In this document: positions 1-7,820 of the stretch, piece by piece
Position numbering within the stretch: position 1 is the first letter of the stretch
Layout: every line of letters starts with the position of its first letter
Origin: Acholeplasmataceae bacterium UBA4853
GTDB taxonomy: Bacteria > Bacillota_I > Bacilli_A > Acholeplasmatales > Acholeplasmataceae
Direction: 5' to 3'
Assembly (NCBI GenBank): GCA_002399815.1
Contig: DHEJ01000007.1
Location: forward strand, 1-34,602
DNA length: 34,602 nucleotides
Notes under the pieces: model-generated
Databases searched by the model: none
Told to the model about the DNA's origin: nothing
Seen by the model: the letters and a program-made list of their open reading frames with translations, nothing else
Position numbers and translations under genes: made by a program

Positions 1-21
1 CAAATCCGGTCGGGGCCTCCA
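1..21 (+). tRNA. 3' end of a tRNA gene, probably tRNA-Cys (truncated by window edge)
   Basis: The first bases read as the end of a T-loop (CAAAT), the 3' strand of the T-stem (CCGGT), a seven-base acceptor strand (CGGGGCC), a T discriminator and an encoded CCA ending at 21. A U discriminator with a GGC-type acceptor start fits tRNA-Cys, but the anticodon lies outside the window. The heptamer CTCCAAA spanning 17-23 recurs at the ends of two downstream blocks, so this tRNA end is probably an integration site. Confidence 0.72.
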
Positions 22-69
22 AAAACATCTTGAATTGGTTCACCAAAAACGAGCTAATTACACAAAATT

Positions 70-92
70 TTGCCCTTGTTGGGCATTTTTTT
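70..92 (+). terminator. Intrinsic terminator behind the tRNA
   Basis: Stem TGCCC/GGGCA with a short loop, followed by a run of seven T. A related terminator stands at the equivalent distance from the second CTCCAAA (3814-3836). Confidence 0.8.
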
Positions 93-162
93 GTAATTTA
101 ACTAAGAGAAATGATAAGTTCAAATTCGTCTACAGGTAGATAGATGAGATAAGTTAATTAAT

Positions 163-213
163 ATTACAAGTGATTGAACCAAATGGATATATTTCGTTAC
201 AAGTGACTGAACC
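163..213 (+). repeat. Two tandem copies of an 18-bp repeat, period 33 bp
   Basis: Copies at 163-180 and 196-213 share TTACAAGTGAYTGAACC. They begin about 140 bp to the right of the tRNA 3' end. A different but similarly built pair (3912-3968, period 34 bp) begins about 142 bp right of the CTCCAAA at 3764. They could be recombinase arm sites, iterons or insertion-sequence ends. Confidence 0.6.
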
Positions 214-300
214 TCTTTTAGGATAAAATTGATACATATAGAAGTAACACGTAATCTTGAGTATCGATTGTATTATTTTTACACAATTAAGAGGATTTTC

Positions 301-496
301 ATGTGTTTAGATTTTAATGGGATATTGAGAAGAAACGCCGACGAAATGAAAAAACAGGAAAAAATGGTTTTACAGTATTTTATACACTTTTATCCTGATA
401 AAGGATAATGAAACGATTAAAAAGCTTATAGTTAACGCGGGAGAAGATATAGAAAATCAAAGTTATATTATAGTTTTATTTATTGACTATCTTTGA
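301..496 (+). pseudogene. Possible broken small gene
   Basis: An ATG at 301 follows AAGAGG with 6 bp spacing and opens 35 codons, ending at 408. A second open stretch in a neighbouring frame runs from about 402 to the TGA at 494-496 and contains NETIKKLIVNAGEDIENQS. A single frameshift near 395-405 would join them into one protein of about 65 residues. I do not recognise it, and the call rests only on the start signal and plausible composition. Confidence 0.25.
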
Positions 497-502
497 TATA
501 AT
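494..502 (+). promoter_or_regulatory. Extended -10 promoter element for the ABC-3C operon
   Basis: TGATATAAT matches an extended -10 box. It lies 32 bp before the ATG at 535. No good -35 is seen at normal spacing. Confidence 0.45.
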
Positions 503-534
503 TGAAACATAACGATGTTGTTTAGGGGAAAAAT

Positions 535-1512
535 ATGAGAAAAGAAGAAACTATTAAAAACATTATTAAACTTTTATCTATACTACAAACAGAGATAAGT
601 CTTTTAAATAGTATCAGCTATTTTGATATAAACATTTCTTCAGAGTCTTTTTATGCAGATTTATTGAATATTATTTTTGATTATAGTTTAACCAATTTGA
701 ATAGCATGGAGAAGAATATGACATCCATTGATCTTGGTGATAAGACAAAAAGAATATCATATCAAGTAACATCCGATAACTCGAGTTCTAAAATTATTGA
801 GACGGTTGATAAATTTAAAAAGAATAAAATGTATAAAGATTATGATGAATTGTACATATTATTATTAAGAGAAAAAAAGAAGTACAAAACCAAAAAAATT
901 GACACAGAGAGTTTGTTTGACTTTGAACAAAATCATATTATAGATAACTCCGATTTGATAGCTCGAATTCAATCATTATCTATGAGTAAAATTAATGAAG
1001 TATATAAATTTCTTAAGGACAATATTTCATATCAAACAGAATCAGATATAATTTCAAAATCATATGAAGTTGAAACAATTATTGAACTAATTAATTATAT
1101 CTCAACAGCAACTATTGATAAATACTATGATTCGATGATTGTGGATCCTGAGTTTAAAATAGATAGTAGATTCAAAGAGTATGCCGATATTATTAAAGAA
1201 CAGTACTCAAATTTGGGAAAAAACTATGGTTCTCTCATAAAAGAAATTAAAATTAGTTTAATTAATGATGCCGGGAAAAATGAAGTAATTAAAGCCTATC
1301 TACAAGATATAAGTATTCTCCACCTTGAAAATAATAATAATGATCCTATTAAAGCATTAAGTACTTTGGTAGAGTTTTTTGAACATGAAATATCTAAATC
1401 CGGAATTAAATTTGATCGTTCTGCAATAAAATATTTTTTAATACATGAGACAATTAGTTGTTCAGTTTTTCCGAATATTAGTACAAATACTGGTGATAGT
1501 AATGATGATTGA
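535..1512 (+). CDS. SMEK-domain protein of an ABC three-component (ABC-3C) defence system
   Basis: A 325-residue protein. Residues about 1-130 carry the signature of the SMEK domain: an N-terminal helix pair, then LNSMEKN and a conserved stretch with GDKTKRISYQVTSD, followed by a lysine-rich helix. In known ABC-3C systems this domain is found on the protein that pairs with a middle component and an SMC-like ATPase, and is thought to belong to the effector or sensor part. The rest is helical and unassigned. The start at 535 follows AGGGGAAA. The TGA stop overlaps the ATG of the middle-component gene, so the three genes are translationally coupled. Function as anti-phage or anti-plasmid defence is inferred from the family and gene order. 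Confidence 0.82.
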   Translation: MRKEETIKNIIKLLSILQTEISLLNSISYFDINISSESFYADLLNIIFDYSLTNLNSMEKNMTSIDLGDKTKRISYQVTSDNSSSKIIETVDKFKKNKMYKDYDELYILLLREKKKYKTKKIDTESLFDFEQNHIIDNSDLIARIQSLSMSKINEVYKFLKDNISYQTESDIISKSYEVETIIELINYISTATIDKYYDSMIVDPEFKIDSRFKEYADIIKEQYSNLGKNYGSLIKEIKISLINDAGKNEVIKAYLQDISILHLENNNNDPIKALSTLVEFFEHEISKSGIKFDRSAIKYFLIHETISCSVFPNISTNTGDSNDD

Positions 1513-1729
1513 TAGAAATATTGCATATTTAGAACCAAGTTTCACAGGCTATTTAATATTAAAAGTTTTCGACAAGGATAAACTAGAAAAACTCACACTT
1601 TATGAATTAATGGATAAGATAAAACATCACGGTATTACAACAAGCAGACAATTGATAATTGGTTTAACATTTTTATTTTCTCTGGATTTAATATTGATTG
1701 ATGAGGTGCATGTATGTCTAAAGAAATGA
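1502..1729 (+). CDS. ABC-3C system middle component
   Basis: A small protein of about 75 residues between the SMEK protein and the ATPase. The open frame extends further upstream, but the ATG at 1502 (or 1505) is preferred because it overlaps the SMEK stop by 11 bp and the upstream part would be read inside the SMEK gene. The sequence contains YLEPSFTGYLILKVFDKDKL and a C-terminal hydrophobic segment. Position, size and overlaps on both sides (16 bp into the ATPase gene) fit the middle component that bridges effector and ATPase in ABC-3C systems. The exact subfamily cannot be named from the sequence alone. Confidence 0.72.
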   Translation: MMIDRNIAYLEPSFTGYLILKVFDKDKLEKLTLYELMDKIKHHGITTSRQLIIGLTFLFSLDLILIDEVHVCLKK

Positions 1730-3477
1730 ACAGAATAAAACTTATTAAATTATACTCGTCAAATGATATTTTTGATCCCATTATTTTTGATGATGGTATT
1801 AATCTCATATTAGGTGAGAAGTTTGAAGATGAGCAAAATAAGAGAGTTGGCAAGAAAACAAATGGTGTTGGCAAATCAATGGCTATTCAATTCATTGATT
1901 TTTGCTTGCTTAGCGATTATGATAAGTCTAGGATTAGTTTAATACCGGAAGATGTTTTAGCTAAAGATGAAGAAATAATGCTGGACATGATTATTGGCGA
2001 AAAGCAGTTAACAATTATAAGATCCAAAGGTCATGAGAAGAATCCTAAGATATTGGTAAATGAGACCGAGATTCTTTTTGATAATTTAGATTCAGCAAAA
2101 AAATATTTGGAGGATTTAATGTTTATAAACTATGGGGTTGCAAACGCCCCATCCTTTAGAAACCTCTTGTCACTACTAAATAGAGATGAAAGATCTGAAT
2201 TTAAAGATATACTGAAATGTCACGATTCTGATAAGAGAATACCTGATGACCTAACCGCACACTTATATTTACTTGGGATATCAATAGAAAAATACAAAGC
2301 TTTAGAAACCCTAAATAAGGAAATAACTGGTTTAAAAAAGGTTATAAGTAAAAACAAGAAAGATCTAACTAATGATGGTGAAATCAAGATTTCATCAATT
2401 AAAGCTGAATTGAATGATTTAGAAGGCGAAATTAAGTTGATTGATAATGCCTTAGATAACTTCAAGACAACAGAAGCCTTTGAATCATTACATGATGAAA
2501 TAATCATGTTAGAGAGTAATTTGGATTCATATAGACGAGAAGCTATTATCTTAAAATCACAATTAAAGAAAATTAACAGTATGCCAAAAGTGGATAAAAT
2601 ATCTAGCAAAGAAATCGAGTTGATTTATAATAAATTTAGAAAGGATTTGGGAAATCAAATTAAAAAAAATTTAGAAGAAGTGATGTTATTCAGTGACAGA
2701 GTACAGGGTTTTCAACGTTCAATTCTAGGTAAAAAAGCACAAGAAATAACATCTCAGTTAACTCATTTAAATAGCATCATAAAGAAGTTGGATAATGATT
2801 ACTCAGAAAAAATAAAAATTCTAGATACTCAAGGCATTTTTAAAAACTTAAAGAGCGGTTTAAAAATTTACGAAGAGAAAAAAACTAAATTACAGAAAAC
2901 AATTGTTTTATATGACGAATATGAAAAAAACAACAGGTTTTCAAAAGAATTGGATTTATTGAAAGCAAAGACTATTTTAGAATTAGATGATGATTTAAAA
3001 AGTAACAGTACTAAGATAGATCAATTTCTTACCACTATTACTACAATACATGAGTTTATTATGGGTAATAAGGAATGTTCCTTTGATTTATCAACTCCAG
3101 AAAGTAATAAAACAACAACCCCATTGAATGTTACTATGAGAATAAGAGATGACGGAAGTCGAAGTGTGAATAGAACAAAGGTGTTTATTTATGATGTTGC
3201 AATGTTGATTGATTCTAACACAAGCAATAGACACCCAAGTTTGCTAATTCATGATAATATTTTTGATGTCGACCAAGATACATTAGTTCAGAGTTTAAAC
3301 TTTCTCCATAGGTACGAGCAAAATGATTATGAGTTTCAATATATCCTTACACTGAACAGAGATAAAATTGAAAATGAAGAGCGCATGCAAGAAATTGATT
3401 TTAATGTTGAAGACAAGAAAGTTGCCTCATTCACTAAGAATATCCCATTTTTAAAGAAAAAGTATAAGGAACTATAG
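1714..3477 (+). CDS. SMC/Rad50-like ATPase of ABC-3C system (DUF2326-type)
   Basis: A 587-residue coiled-coil ATPase. The N-terminus gives a beta strand and NLILGEKFED, then a long insertion before the Walker A motif GKKTNGVGKS at about residues 47-56. A charged coiled coil runs from about 190 to 420. The C-terminal lobe carries a Walker-B-like PSLLIHDNIFD at about 508-518, followed by a tail typical of DUF2326 proteins. This family supplies the ATPase of ABC-3C defence systems, probably sensing invading DNA and releasing the effector. It is the last gene of the operon and overlaps the middle component by 16 bp. No clear terminator directly follows it. Confidence 0.85.
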   Translation: MSKEMNRIKLIKLYSSNDIFDPIIFDDGINLILGEKFEDEQNKRVGKKTNGVGKSMAIQFIDFCLLSDYDKSRISLIPEDVLAKDEEIMLDMIIGEKQLTIIRSKGHEKNPKILVNETEILFDNLDSAKKYLEDLMFINYGVANAPSFRNLLSLLNRDERSEFKDILKCHDSDKRIPDDLTAHLYLLGISIEKYKALETLNKEITGLKKVISKNKKDLTNDGEIKISSIKAELNDLEGEIKLIDNALDNFKTTEAFESLHDEIIMLESNLDSYRREAIILKSQLKKINSMPKVDKISSKEIELIYNKFRKDLGNQIKKNLEEVMLFSDRVQGFQRSILGKKAQEITSQLTHLNSIIKKLDNDYSEKIKILDTQGIFKNLKSGLKIYEEKKTKLQKTIVLYDEYEKNNRFSKELDLLKAKTILELDDDLKSNSTKIDQFLTTITTIHEFIMGNKECSFDLSTPESNKTTTPLNVTMRIRDDGSRSVNRTKVFIYDVAMLIDSNTSNRHPSLLIHDNIFDVDQDTLVQSLNFLHRYEQNDYEFQYILTLNRDKIENEERMQEIDFNVEDKKVASFTKNIPFLKKKYKEL

Positions 3478-3697
3478 AATCTTATAAGAATATCTAATTA
3501 ATGTTAGTTACTTATACATAGAATAAACTTTGAGAAATTGTACTTGATATAAAAATAAGCGATCTTATTATTGATAATTATGCATTATTTTTCTCCAGAT
3601 ATTTAGATTAGTAAAGTAGCTTTTACGAATCGTACATGTAAATAAGGGATAATTTATAGCGCTTATTTTCTCGATTTTTCCATTATTTTCCACTTCA
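3478..3697. other. Non-coding stretch after the ABC-3C operon
   Basis: AT-rich sequence with stops in all frames. I see no gene. The part from about 3676 resembles sequence at 30414-30480 in composition and in CATTATTT/TCGATTTTT words, and leads into the repeat at 3698. Confidence 0.5.
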
Positions 3698-3770
3698 GGT
3701 CATTTTCTTACCAGTTAAGGTTAAAGAGCCCCAATAATCACGACCCTTTAAGGTTAACAGAGACTCCAAA
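3698..3770 (+). repeat. Block-end repeat, copy 1, with CTCCAAA junction (attachment-site-like)
   Basis: Positions 3713-3770 match 30531-30588 at 54 of 58 positions without gaps; the four differences lie in 3733-3742. The preceding 19 bp (3698-3716) also recur exactly at 30431-30449. The element contains two copies of TTAAGGTTAA in an imperfect dyad arrangement (GTTAAGGTTAAAG and CTTTAAGGTTAAC), as expected for a recombinase core site. It ends in CTCCAAA (3764-3770), the heptamer at the tRNA 3' end. Confidence 0.75.
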
Positions 3771-3838
3771 GAAATCTAATTGGTAGCGAAAAACTACCAA
3801 ATAACACCAAATTATGCCCTTTTAGGGCATTTTTTAAT
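3771..3838 (+). repeat. Copy of the tRNA downstream flank, including its terminator
   Basis: The stretch right of CTCCAAA here aligns with 24-92 next to the tRNA. Shared blocks are ATCT, AATTGGT, AAAAAC, ACAC, AAATT, TGCCC and GGGCATTTTTT, with about three quarters of positions identical by eye. It includes a hairpin TTGGTAG/CTACCAA (3780-3800) and an intrinsic terminator ATGCCCT/AGGGCAT with T-run (3814-3836). Confidence 0.65.
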
Positions 3839-3844
3839 AAAAAT

Positions 3845-3892
3845 AGTCCATCTGAAAGTCTGTAACGACCTACGAGATGGACTTTTATTTTT
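3845..3892 (+). terminator. Intrinsic terminator-like hairpin
   Basis: Nine-base stem AGTCCATCT (3845-3853) / AGATGGACT (3875-3883), 21-base loop, followed by a T-rich tract. Confidence 0.6.
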
Positions 3893-3911
3893 GAAGATAT
3901 AAATTGAAATT

Positions 3912-3968
3912 AAGTTGTGACACGGGTTTGAACTGCTATTCAAAAAAGTTGTGACACGGGTTCGAACT
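3912..3968 (+). repeat. Two tandem copies of a 23-bp repeat, period 34 bp
   Basis: Copies at 3912-3934 and 3946-3968 differ at one base and share the core GTTGTGACACGGGTTYGAAC. They touch the stop codon of the minus-strand gene at 3969. Offset from the CTCCAAA junction and period match the pair at 163-213 near the tRNA, although the sequences differ. Confidence 0.7.
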
Positions 3969-4355
3969 TTATAGATAAACAGAATATCTAACATTAACAT
4001 TTTTATAACCAAGTTTCAAAGGTAATACGGATTCAATTAACTTATGATTATACTCACCATTGTCAAATAGATTAAGTTTGATAGAATAATTTGATATCGA
4101 ATGGATTGTAATTGCAGCGAAAATTTTTTTGATTTCTTGTATATCTAAAGTATCATCAATATTATGAACAAACTTAAAGTAACTGGGAAGATTGTTTTTT
4201 GCAGATAAAAGTTTAGTTTTGAAATTTAATAAGTCTATCTTTTCGTTAACATTTTCTAAATCAGCATCACAAACAGTTACACTTTCATTTATGTATGATG
4301 TAATGTTTGGTGTTAAATCATTCATATAAAATTTCATTTGAGAGATAACATCCAT
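3969..4355 (-). CDS. Hypothetical protein, possibly C-terminally truncated
   Basis: A 128-residue protein that I do not recognise. It is mixed alpha/beta with no signal peptide or membrane segment. The reading frame stops exactly where the tandem 23-bp repeats begin, so its 3' end may have been cut by the recombination event that brought them in. No Shine-Dalgarno sequence is evident before the ATG at 4355, and ATG codons at 4337 or 4325 are alternative starts. It is the only minus-strand gene before the array, standing alone between the block junction and the plus-strand genes. Confidence 0.5.
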   Translation of the reverse strand: MDVISQMKFYMNDLTPNITSYINESVTVCDADLENVNEKIDLLNFKTKLLSAKNNLPSYFKFVHNIDDTLDIQEIKKIFAAITIHSISNYSIKLNLFDNGEYNHKLIESVLPLKLGYKNVNVRYSVYL

Positions 4356-4544
4356 TAGTAGAATAATTAAGTTTTCAACAGTAATACTTACTCTATTCTT
4401 TTTCTACTTATTATAGCAATATAAGTTAATGAATCAAAAAATGATATAATAACTACAAAGAACATAAAGTACATGAAAATGGTATCAATTCAAAATTTCC
4501 AAAAATGGAGTGAAGTATCCTAAAAAATAAGAGGAGTGCTTAAA

Positions 4545-5264
4545 GTGGAAAAACATCAACTAATAATAAATGAACTTGAAAAAGTCGAAACTTGGAAAGA
4601 TGAAGAGTCTTTTTTAGTTGATGCACTAATCATGAGTAATGCAAAACTATTCATCAAATCATATAAAGATATTGAAGAACATAGCATAGTAACAGTCGCA
4701 CCTCTATTAAGACAGGTTCATGAAAATATTATAGCCATCCTTGGGATAGGTGATGGTGTTATCACAATGAAAGACTTCATTGATCAATCATATAAACCCA
4801 AAACAGTTATGAATAAAATAAAAGATAAAAACCCTCAAATTGATAGTGATAATTTTGATTTTGCTAACAATTATTTGTTTGGAATAAAGGAAACGCTTAA
4901 TGTATTTACTCATACAAATTTTGAAGGAATTATGACTTTATTTACAGAAAGATTTCAAGTCTTTGAGTCAATTGAATTTAATAAAATCATGATGAAGTTT
5001 TTTGTAACATTGTTGGAAGGTCCTTTTATTGCAATTGTAAATAGCATTTATAAATTAGATATAGAGTTACCAGCTAAGTATGACCTGAATAAAGAGTTGA
5101 AACGTATAAATTCTCTTAAATACATCACAAGACATTTTCCTGAACCTATTAAAGAATTTATAAATAATTCAGAAGTTCTTAATGGGTATTATAAGAACAT
5201 TATAAATTCTATTAAAAAAGCCTCAAATGAAGTAAATGGAAGATCCCGTTCTAATTCAAACTAA
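4545..5264 (+). CDS. Hypothetical all-alpha protein
   Basis: A 239-residue helical soluble protein. The GTG at 4545 is preferred over the GTG at 4536 because AGAGGAG (4530-4536) sits 8 bp before it. Residues PLLRQVHENI and NVFTHTNFEG give conserved-looking R/H positions of the kind seen in helical HEPN-related proteins such as DUF5677, but I cannot make a firm assignment. It ends in a serine-, arginine- and asparagine-rich tail. An AT-rich promoter-like GATATAAT at about 4443-4450 lies upstream. By location it is probably an accessory or defence gene. Confidence 0.6.
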   Translation: MEKHQLIINELEKVETWKDEESFLVDALIMSNAKLFIKSYKDIEEHSIVTVAPLLRQVHENIIAILGIGDGVITMKDFIDQSYKPKTVMNKIKDKNPQIDSDNFDFANNYLFGIKETLNVFTHTNFEGIMTLFTERFQVFESIEFNKIMMKFFVTLLEGPFIAIVNSIYKLDIELPAKYDLNKELKRINSLKYITRHFPEPIKEFINNSEVLNGYYKNIINSIKKASNEVNGRSRSNSN

Positions 5265-5337
5265 ATGCAGGAATCACTTTTGAAATCAGTTTTTCATATA
5301 AGATTGAATATAGATTTTGTAAAAAAGAGGAATGAGT

Positions 5338-5886
5338 ATGTTTGATAAAATTTTGATTCATGCTAATGATTTTTTTGAAGTAGCTAGGAGATGTGCCTTT
5401 CCTAAAGGAGACGTTACTAAAAATAATTTACCATTAATTGTTCCTGAGTTTGTAAACCTTGCTTTTGCATGTGAGTTATACATAAAATATATTGCTCAAT
5501 TCACCAATGCTAATGTCAAGAAAACTCATAAACTTGATGAATTATTTGATAAATTAAGTGCTAATGACAAAGAGGCAGTTTACTCTCTTTGGAGAATTAC
5601 TAATGGCAATAATATGGATGATCATAAATATGTTAGGCAAATGTTTAAAAATAACTTAGAGGCCATTACAAATGTTTTCACAAGATTTAGGTATACTCAT
5701 GAATGGGCAACCACAACTATTAGTTTAGAACATAGTTTTACTGCTGAACAGTTTATGAAATTTTCACCATTGAGTGCAAGTAGACCTTTTGGGTCGCCAC
5801 GAGTATATTCTGGATTTTTAAAGCAATTTGCTATATCATTAAAAACATATGCAGAACAACTAATGGGGAAACAATATAATTCGTAG
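5338..5886 (+). CDS. HEPN-domain protein (putative RNase or abortive-infection component)
   Basis: About 182 residues. Residues about 35-75 (ACELYIKYIAQF followed by KKTHKLDELFDKLS) match the helix pair of HEPN domains. Residues about 117-124 give RFRYTHEW, an R-x4-H motif that is the catalytic signature of HEPN ribonucleases. Homologues act as toxins or as RNase effectors in abortive infection. The second in-frame ATG (5338) is chosen because AGAGG ends 7 bp upstream of it; the ATG at 5332 is too close. No obvious antitoxin partner is adjacent, and the gene stands just before the repeat that opens the cassette array. Confidence 0.65.
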   Translation: MFDKILIHANDFFEVARRCAFPKGDVTKNNLPLIVPEFVNLAFACELYIKYIAQFTNANVKKTHKLDELFDKLSANDKEAVYSLWRITNGNNMDDHKYVRQMFKNNLEAITNVFTRFRYTHEWATTTISLEHSFTAEQFMKFSPLSASRPFGSPRVYSGFLKQFAISLKTYAEQLMGKQYNS

Positions 5887-5900
5887 TTTAATATAGAATC

Positions 5901-5935
5901 TGTTAGATTAATGAATTCAATAAAGTAAATAAATT
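5901..5935 (+). repeat. Cassette-array repeat, partial copy G
   Basis: Contains GTTAGATTAATGAATTCAAT and AGTAAAT, the left part of the repeat found between the following genes. It opens the array in front of the AbiH gene. Confidence 0.4.
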
Positions 5936-5955
5936 TATTCAAGTAGGTGATAAAG

Positions 5956-7068
5956 GTGCACAACTATTCCAACTCAGCTTATCAATTGCATTCGAGAGAA
6001 CAAGAAAATGAAACTATTAAGAAAACACTAATTGTAACTGGAAATGGATTTGATCTGCAATGTGGATTAAAGTCTAGTTATTATGATTTTTTTAGTTGGT
6101 GTGAATTAAATATAAAGGGATTTAAAGACTTAAAAAATGCTAGAAATAGTATGTTTAATAGTCAAGGGCTAATTCAGGGAGCATTTGAAAATAATCCCAA
6201 TCTAACAGTCTGGGATTTATACTTCATGTATAAAAGCACATTAACAAATAACAAATGGTGTGATATTGAATTTGAAATAAATGAATCTATCCAGTCTGGT
6301 TTTTGGAATTCCATAATTAGTGACATTAACTATTTTCAAGAAAATGGAAATTGGTCTTATCCTGACAAAGATTGATTCTTTGCGTGGATGATGAATGATA
6401 GATATTACAGTAATAACAATTGGATGTACTTAAACTCTGGATTTCCAACTGGAATGATTAAAACAGTTCAAGTGTCAAATGATGATTTTCACAGAAAGTT
6501 ATTACTGGAATTAAATAATTTTGAGAGAAGATTTTCCAACTATATGGAAGAAGAATTAATGAGAAATACGGATTATCAAATGAATCAATCACATCTTATT
6601 AATAAATTAGTAAAATCAACAACAAATGATTATGAATATAGTATATTGACGTTTAACTACACACCATATAATTCGGAATACAAATATATAAATATTCATG
6701 GTGATTTAAAATCATTAATTTTTGGCATAAGTAATAATAACAACAAAAACAATCTTGCCCATATATTTACAAAGTCATATAGAAGAATGGAAAAAGAATT
6801 GCCAATACTGGCTGATTTTGTTTCAAGTAAAGAAAACACAGTGGTTTTTTATGGAGTGTCATTCAACAATTTGGATATTGATTATTATAGGATGATTATA
6901 GAACAATTCGGATATGATAGATTGTACTTTTGCTATTCAGACTACGGAGAAACAAATAGAAAATCCGAGCATGAAAATGTAATTAAAAAATTGGTTGAAC
7001 AATTATCTATTGGGGATTTCTATAATTTGAGAGAAAAGGGAAAAATTAGAATCATAAAAATCAATTAA
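5956..7068 (+). pseudogene. AbiH-family abortive-infection protein interrupted by an in-frame TGA
   Basis: Two open segments (5956-6375 and 6376-7068) lie in the same frame and are separated only by the TGA at 6373-6375. Read through, they give about 370 residues, the usual AbiH size. The first part starts with LIVTGNGFDLQCGLKSSY, the nucleotide-binding-like signature of AbiH proteins. The second part holds SILTFNYTPY, YINIHGDLKSLIFGIS and VFYGVSFNNLDIDYY, all AbiH landmarks. The stop falls in PDKD-stop-FFAW, where a TGG-to-TGA change would explain it. Six or more TGG codons elsewhere in the gene argue against a foreign UGA=Trp code. A GTG start at 5956 or 5947 is likely. Confidence 0.82.
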
Positions 7069-7110
7069 TATTTATGTTGATAACTAAAAATGAATAATAT
7101 AAAAGTAATC

Positions 7111-7200
7111 TATTCAATAATAGTGGTTTATGAATGCTTAAAGCAGAAAATGACATACTTTTATGGGTAAAAGATATACAAAATCCAGTAAATAATGGGA
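7111..7200 (+). repeat. Cassette-array repeat, copy A
   Basis: Blocks in order: TATTCAATAAT (7111-7121), GTTTATGAA (7126-7134), CTTAAA, TGACATACT (7151-7159, extended -10-like), TTATGGGTAA, GATATAC, GTAAATAATGGG. The same order recurs in copies B to F. Confidence 0.7.
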
Positions 7201-7223
7201 AATTAAGAAATGGGGGAAACGCA

Positions 7224-7679
7224 ATGCATTTTAATGGAAGAGCACAATGTTTAATTGTAAGAAATAATAAAATTTTAATGGTTAAACATCGCATTAATGA
7301 AGACGAATGGTTTTCTTTGCCAGGTGGCGGAATTGAAATAGGTGAAAATCCAGAAACTGCAGCTATAAGAGAACTTAAAGAGGAGTGTCTAGTACAAGGA
7401 AATATTATTAAAAAAGTAAGTGAATTTGCAGATCCTTTTGATAGTAATAAGACCTTTTATACCTTTCATATAGACATACAAAACCAAACACCTAGATTAG
7501 GCAGTGATCCGGAATTTCTTGAAAATCCAATATTAATCGAAGTTTGTTGGTTGGCACTAAACGAGATCAGTGAAATAGATAGGGCTTATTTGTGGTCATC
7601 AGGTTTATTTGCAATAAAAAAATTTGCTGAGGAGCTACATACTTGGAGTAGGGAAATAAGTTATCCAAGAAAACGGTAA
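7224..7679 (+). CDS. Nudix hydrolase
   Basis: A 151-residue Nudix-fold enzyme, likely hydrolysing a nucleoside diphosphate derivative. The Nudix box is almost complete: GGIEIGE, seven residues, then RELKEECLV, with the usual Gly after EEx replaced by Leu. The sequence before it (MVKHRINEDEWFSLPGG) is typical. The ATG at 7224 is chosen because GGGGG (7212-7216) lies 7 bp upstream and any longer form would be read through the intergenic repeat. It stands alone between repeats A and B, a one-gene cassette. Substrate is unknown. Confidence 0.88.
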   Translation: MHFNGRAQCLIVRNNKILMVKHRINEDEWFSLPGGGIEIGENPETAAIRELKEECLVQGNIIKKVSEFADPFDSNKTFYTFHIDIQNQTPRLGSDPEFLENPILIEVCWLALNEISEIDRAYLWSSGLFAIKKFAEELHTWSREISYPRKR

Positions 7680-7698
7680 AATCAGTATAATTTTAATG

Positions 7699-7795
7699 AA
7701 TGCAATAATCACTGTTTATGCACTCTTAAATAGGAAGATGTTATACTTTATTGGGTAATAGATATGCAAATAGTAGTAAAATCAAGTAAATTAGA
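7699..7795 (+). repeat. Cassette-array repeat, copy B
   Basis: AATGCAATAAT (7699-7709), GTTTATG (7714-7720), TCTTAAATAGGAAGATG, TGTTATACT (7739-7747), GGGTAATAGATATGC, then GTAGTAAAA and AAGTAAATTA. Confidence 0.72.
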
Positions 7796-7820
7796 AAATC
7801 AAAAATAAAGGAACAATTTC

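Noticed and set aside
2220..2609. Antisense open frame inside the ABC-3C ATPase
   Set aside because: Mirror of the coiled-coil coding sequence, with no start signal of its own.
3690..3768. A second tRNA gene ending in CTCCA
   Set aside because: No T-arm, anticodon arm or acceptor complement can be drawn upstream; only the last bases resemble a tRNA end.
6373..6375. UGA read as tryptophan (mycoplasma code)
   Set aside because: TGA ends many intact genes in the window and Trp is consistently TGG, including in the AbiH gene itself.
7134..7223. Upstream start for the Nudix gene
   Set aside because: The segment is part of repeat copy A; the Nudix fold begins at the ATG at 7224, which has a G-rich ribosome site.
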